From contig NZ_KB911606.1 of NCBI RefSeq assembly GCF_000383615.1, forward strand, positions 1 through 64,000: a stretch of DNA of 64,000 bases, given 5' to 3'. Shown here piece after piece: positions 61,064 through 64,000 of this stretch. Below the pieces are notes generated by a model. That model saw nothing but the letters and a program-made list of their open reading frames with translations, ran no database searches and was not told where the DNA came from. Source of the stretch: Streptomyces canus 299MFChir4.1. GTDB taxonomy: Bacteria; Actinomycetota; Actinomycetes; Streptomycetales; Streptomycetaceae. Both the position numbers and the translations under genes were made by a program. Each line of letters begins with the position of its first letter. Position 1 is the stretch's first letter.

Positions 61064-61669
61064 TCACCGCGCCATGATCAGGCTCATCGCCTCGTTCCGC
61101 GTCGCCGCGTCCCGCAGCTGACCGCGTACGGCCGAGGTGAGCGTCTTGGCACCGGGCTTGCGGATGCCCCGCATCGACATGCACATGTGCTCGCACTCCA
61201 CGACGACGATCACTCCGCGCGGCTCCAGGATCTCCATCAGGGAGTCCGCGATCTGCGTGGTGAGTCGTTCCTGCACCTGCGGCCGCCGGGCGTAGACGTC
61301 CACGAGCCGGGCCAGCTTGGACAGTCCCGTGATCTTGCCGGTGGTGGCCGGAATGTAGCCGACATGGGCGACGCCCCGGAACGGCACGAGATGATGCTCA
61401 CAGGTCGAGTACACCTCGATGTCCTTCACCAGCACCATCTCGTCATGGCCCAGGTCGAACGTCGTGGTCAGCACATCCTCGGGCTTCTGCCACAGCCCCG
61501 CGAATATCTCCTTGTACGCCCGCGCCACCCGCCCCGGCGTCTCCCGGAGCCCCTCGCGGTCCGGGTCCTCCCCGACCGCGATCAGCAGCTCGCGTACGGC
61601 GTTCTCGGCGCGCTTCTCGTCGAAGTCGCCGATGGAGCCGTCGCCGTCCAGCGTCACGGGATCGGTCAT
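61064..61669 (-). CDS. folE: GTP cyclohydrolase I
   Basis: FolE turns GTP into dihydroneopterin triphosphate, the first step of folate synthesis. The 201-residue protein has the signature segments EVYSTCEHHLVPFRGVAHVG, GLSKLARLVDVYARRPQVQE and ECEHMCMSMRGIRKPGA, with Cys and His zinc ligands. Its length is normal. It faces the other fol genes on the opposite strand and lies 122 bp downstream of ftsH on that strand, with a terminator between. Confidence 0.96.
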   Translation of the reverse strand: MTDPVTLDGDGSIGDFDEKRAENAVRELLIAVGEDPDREGLRETPGRVARAYKEIFAGLWQKPEDVLTTTFDLGHDEMVLVKDIEVYSTCEHHLVPFRGVAHVGYIPATTGKITGLSKLARLVDVYARRPQVQERLTTQIADSLMEILEPRGVIVVVECEHMCMSMRGIRKPGAKTLTSAVRGQLRDAATRNEAMSLIMAR

Positions 61670-61702
61670 TCTTGTGCCTCGTTCCTAGAGTCCACACGGC
61701 CG

Positions 61703-61745
61703 AAAAACGCCGCGGCCCCCCAGGCTAAAACCTGGGGGGCGCGGC
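61703..61745 (-). terminator. Terminator of ftsH
   Basis: GCCGCGGCCCCCCAGG (61709-61724) pairs with CCTGGGGGGCGCGGC (61731-61745) with one bulged base. On the minus strand it is followed by five T (61703-61707), a clear intrinsic terminator. Confidence 0.92.
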
Positions 61746-61791
61746 ATCCATTCCGGGCCCGGTGAGGTCACCGGGGCGGGACGGGTGAGCG

Positions 61792-63825
<2,034 letters not shown>

Positions 63826-64000
63826 CCATACGGAGCGGAGCCGCCCCGTCCCTCCTGCCATAGTGAGTTTGATAAGACAGTTCTTCTGACGGTACCCCAG
63901 CATTGTGGGCCGAAGCCGCACGGGAGGGCTGCACGAACCCGTCTGCATGCTCCAACGGCGCGAGACCCGCTGGGGTTCCCGATCGTCTTACAGGGCTTGA
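63826..64000 (-). other. Upstream region of ftsH
   Basis: This last part of the window should hold the ftsH promoter. The minus strand contains GGTACCGT and CTTATCAAACTC, but no confident -35/-10 pair could be assigned. No part of a further gene is recognisable; from memory hpt follows in S. coelicolor. Confidence 0.4.

Overview
The window reads as a chromosomal core segment of a Streptomyces. It is very GC-rich. GTG starts are common, many gene pairs overlap by 4 bases at ATGA or GTGA, and many promoters appear leaderless. Marker genes include sigE-cseABC, lsr2, ClpC and its SCO3374-type neighbour, an extra nuoD, disA and ftsH. From memory the order follows the S. coelicolor SCO3334-SCO3404 interval. 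No prophage, IS element, CRISPR array or biosynthetic cluster is visible.

Layout. 1-570: leader and promoters of an rRNA operon running left; its 16S gene lies outside the window. 611-1851: Trp-rich leader peptide, a four-segment attenuator and trpS. 1953-6637 (minus): proC, a two-gene ABC exporter with an operator at its start codon, a methyltransferase and small secreted SH3-like proteins. 6820-16189: a PQQ-type Ser/Thr kinase, ilvD, a sugar-isomerase/TetR pair, a Ppx/GppA phosphatase and a membrane protein combining sigma-like, zinc-finger and BACON-like parts. 16417-21382: radA, disA and mutY (genome integrity and c-di-AMP). 21620-24959: the sigE-cseA-cseB-cseC cell-envelope stress operon. 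24995-29270: a decayed methyltransferase behind VOC and AraC genes, then an MFS exporter divergent from its TetR regulator across a large inverted repeat. 29271-30136: a gene-free block of degenerate tandem repeats.

30137-38563: M23 peptidase, secreted acid phosphatase, clpC, an SCO3374-family gene, lsr2, N-acetylglutamate synthase and small genes. 38662-44081 (minus): a tightly overlapping cofactor operon, DUF2520-panC-nadB-nadC-coaX, for CoA and NAD. 44253-48963: an aldolase-type PLP enzyme, an ArsR-type regulator split by an exact 50-bp tandem duplication, and a NarL-type two-component system. 49082-51241: a MidA/NDUFAF7-type methyltransferase convergent with and overlapping an orphan nuoD, its likely substrate. 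51273-57700: two PH-domain membrane proteins, a coiled-coil membrane protein, an esterase and an LPG-synthase-like protein. 57808-61669: folP, folB, folK and folE for folate, then ftsH (minus) to the right edge.

The most striking observations are the complete tryptophan attenuator on trpS, the sigma/zinc-finger/BACON membrane fusion, the methyltransferase-nuoD pair, the 50-bp duplication that breaks a regulator, the operator/promoter palindromes, and the many promoters whose -10 box ends 6-7 nt before the start codon.
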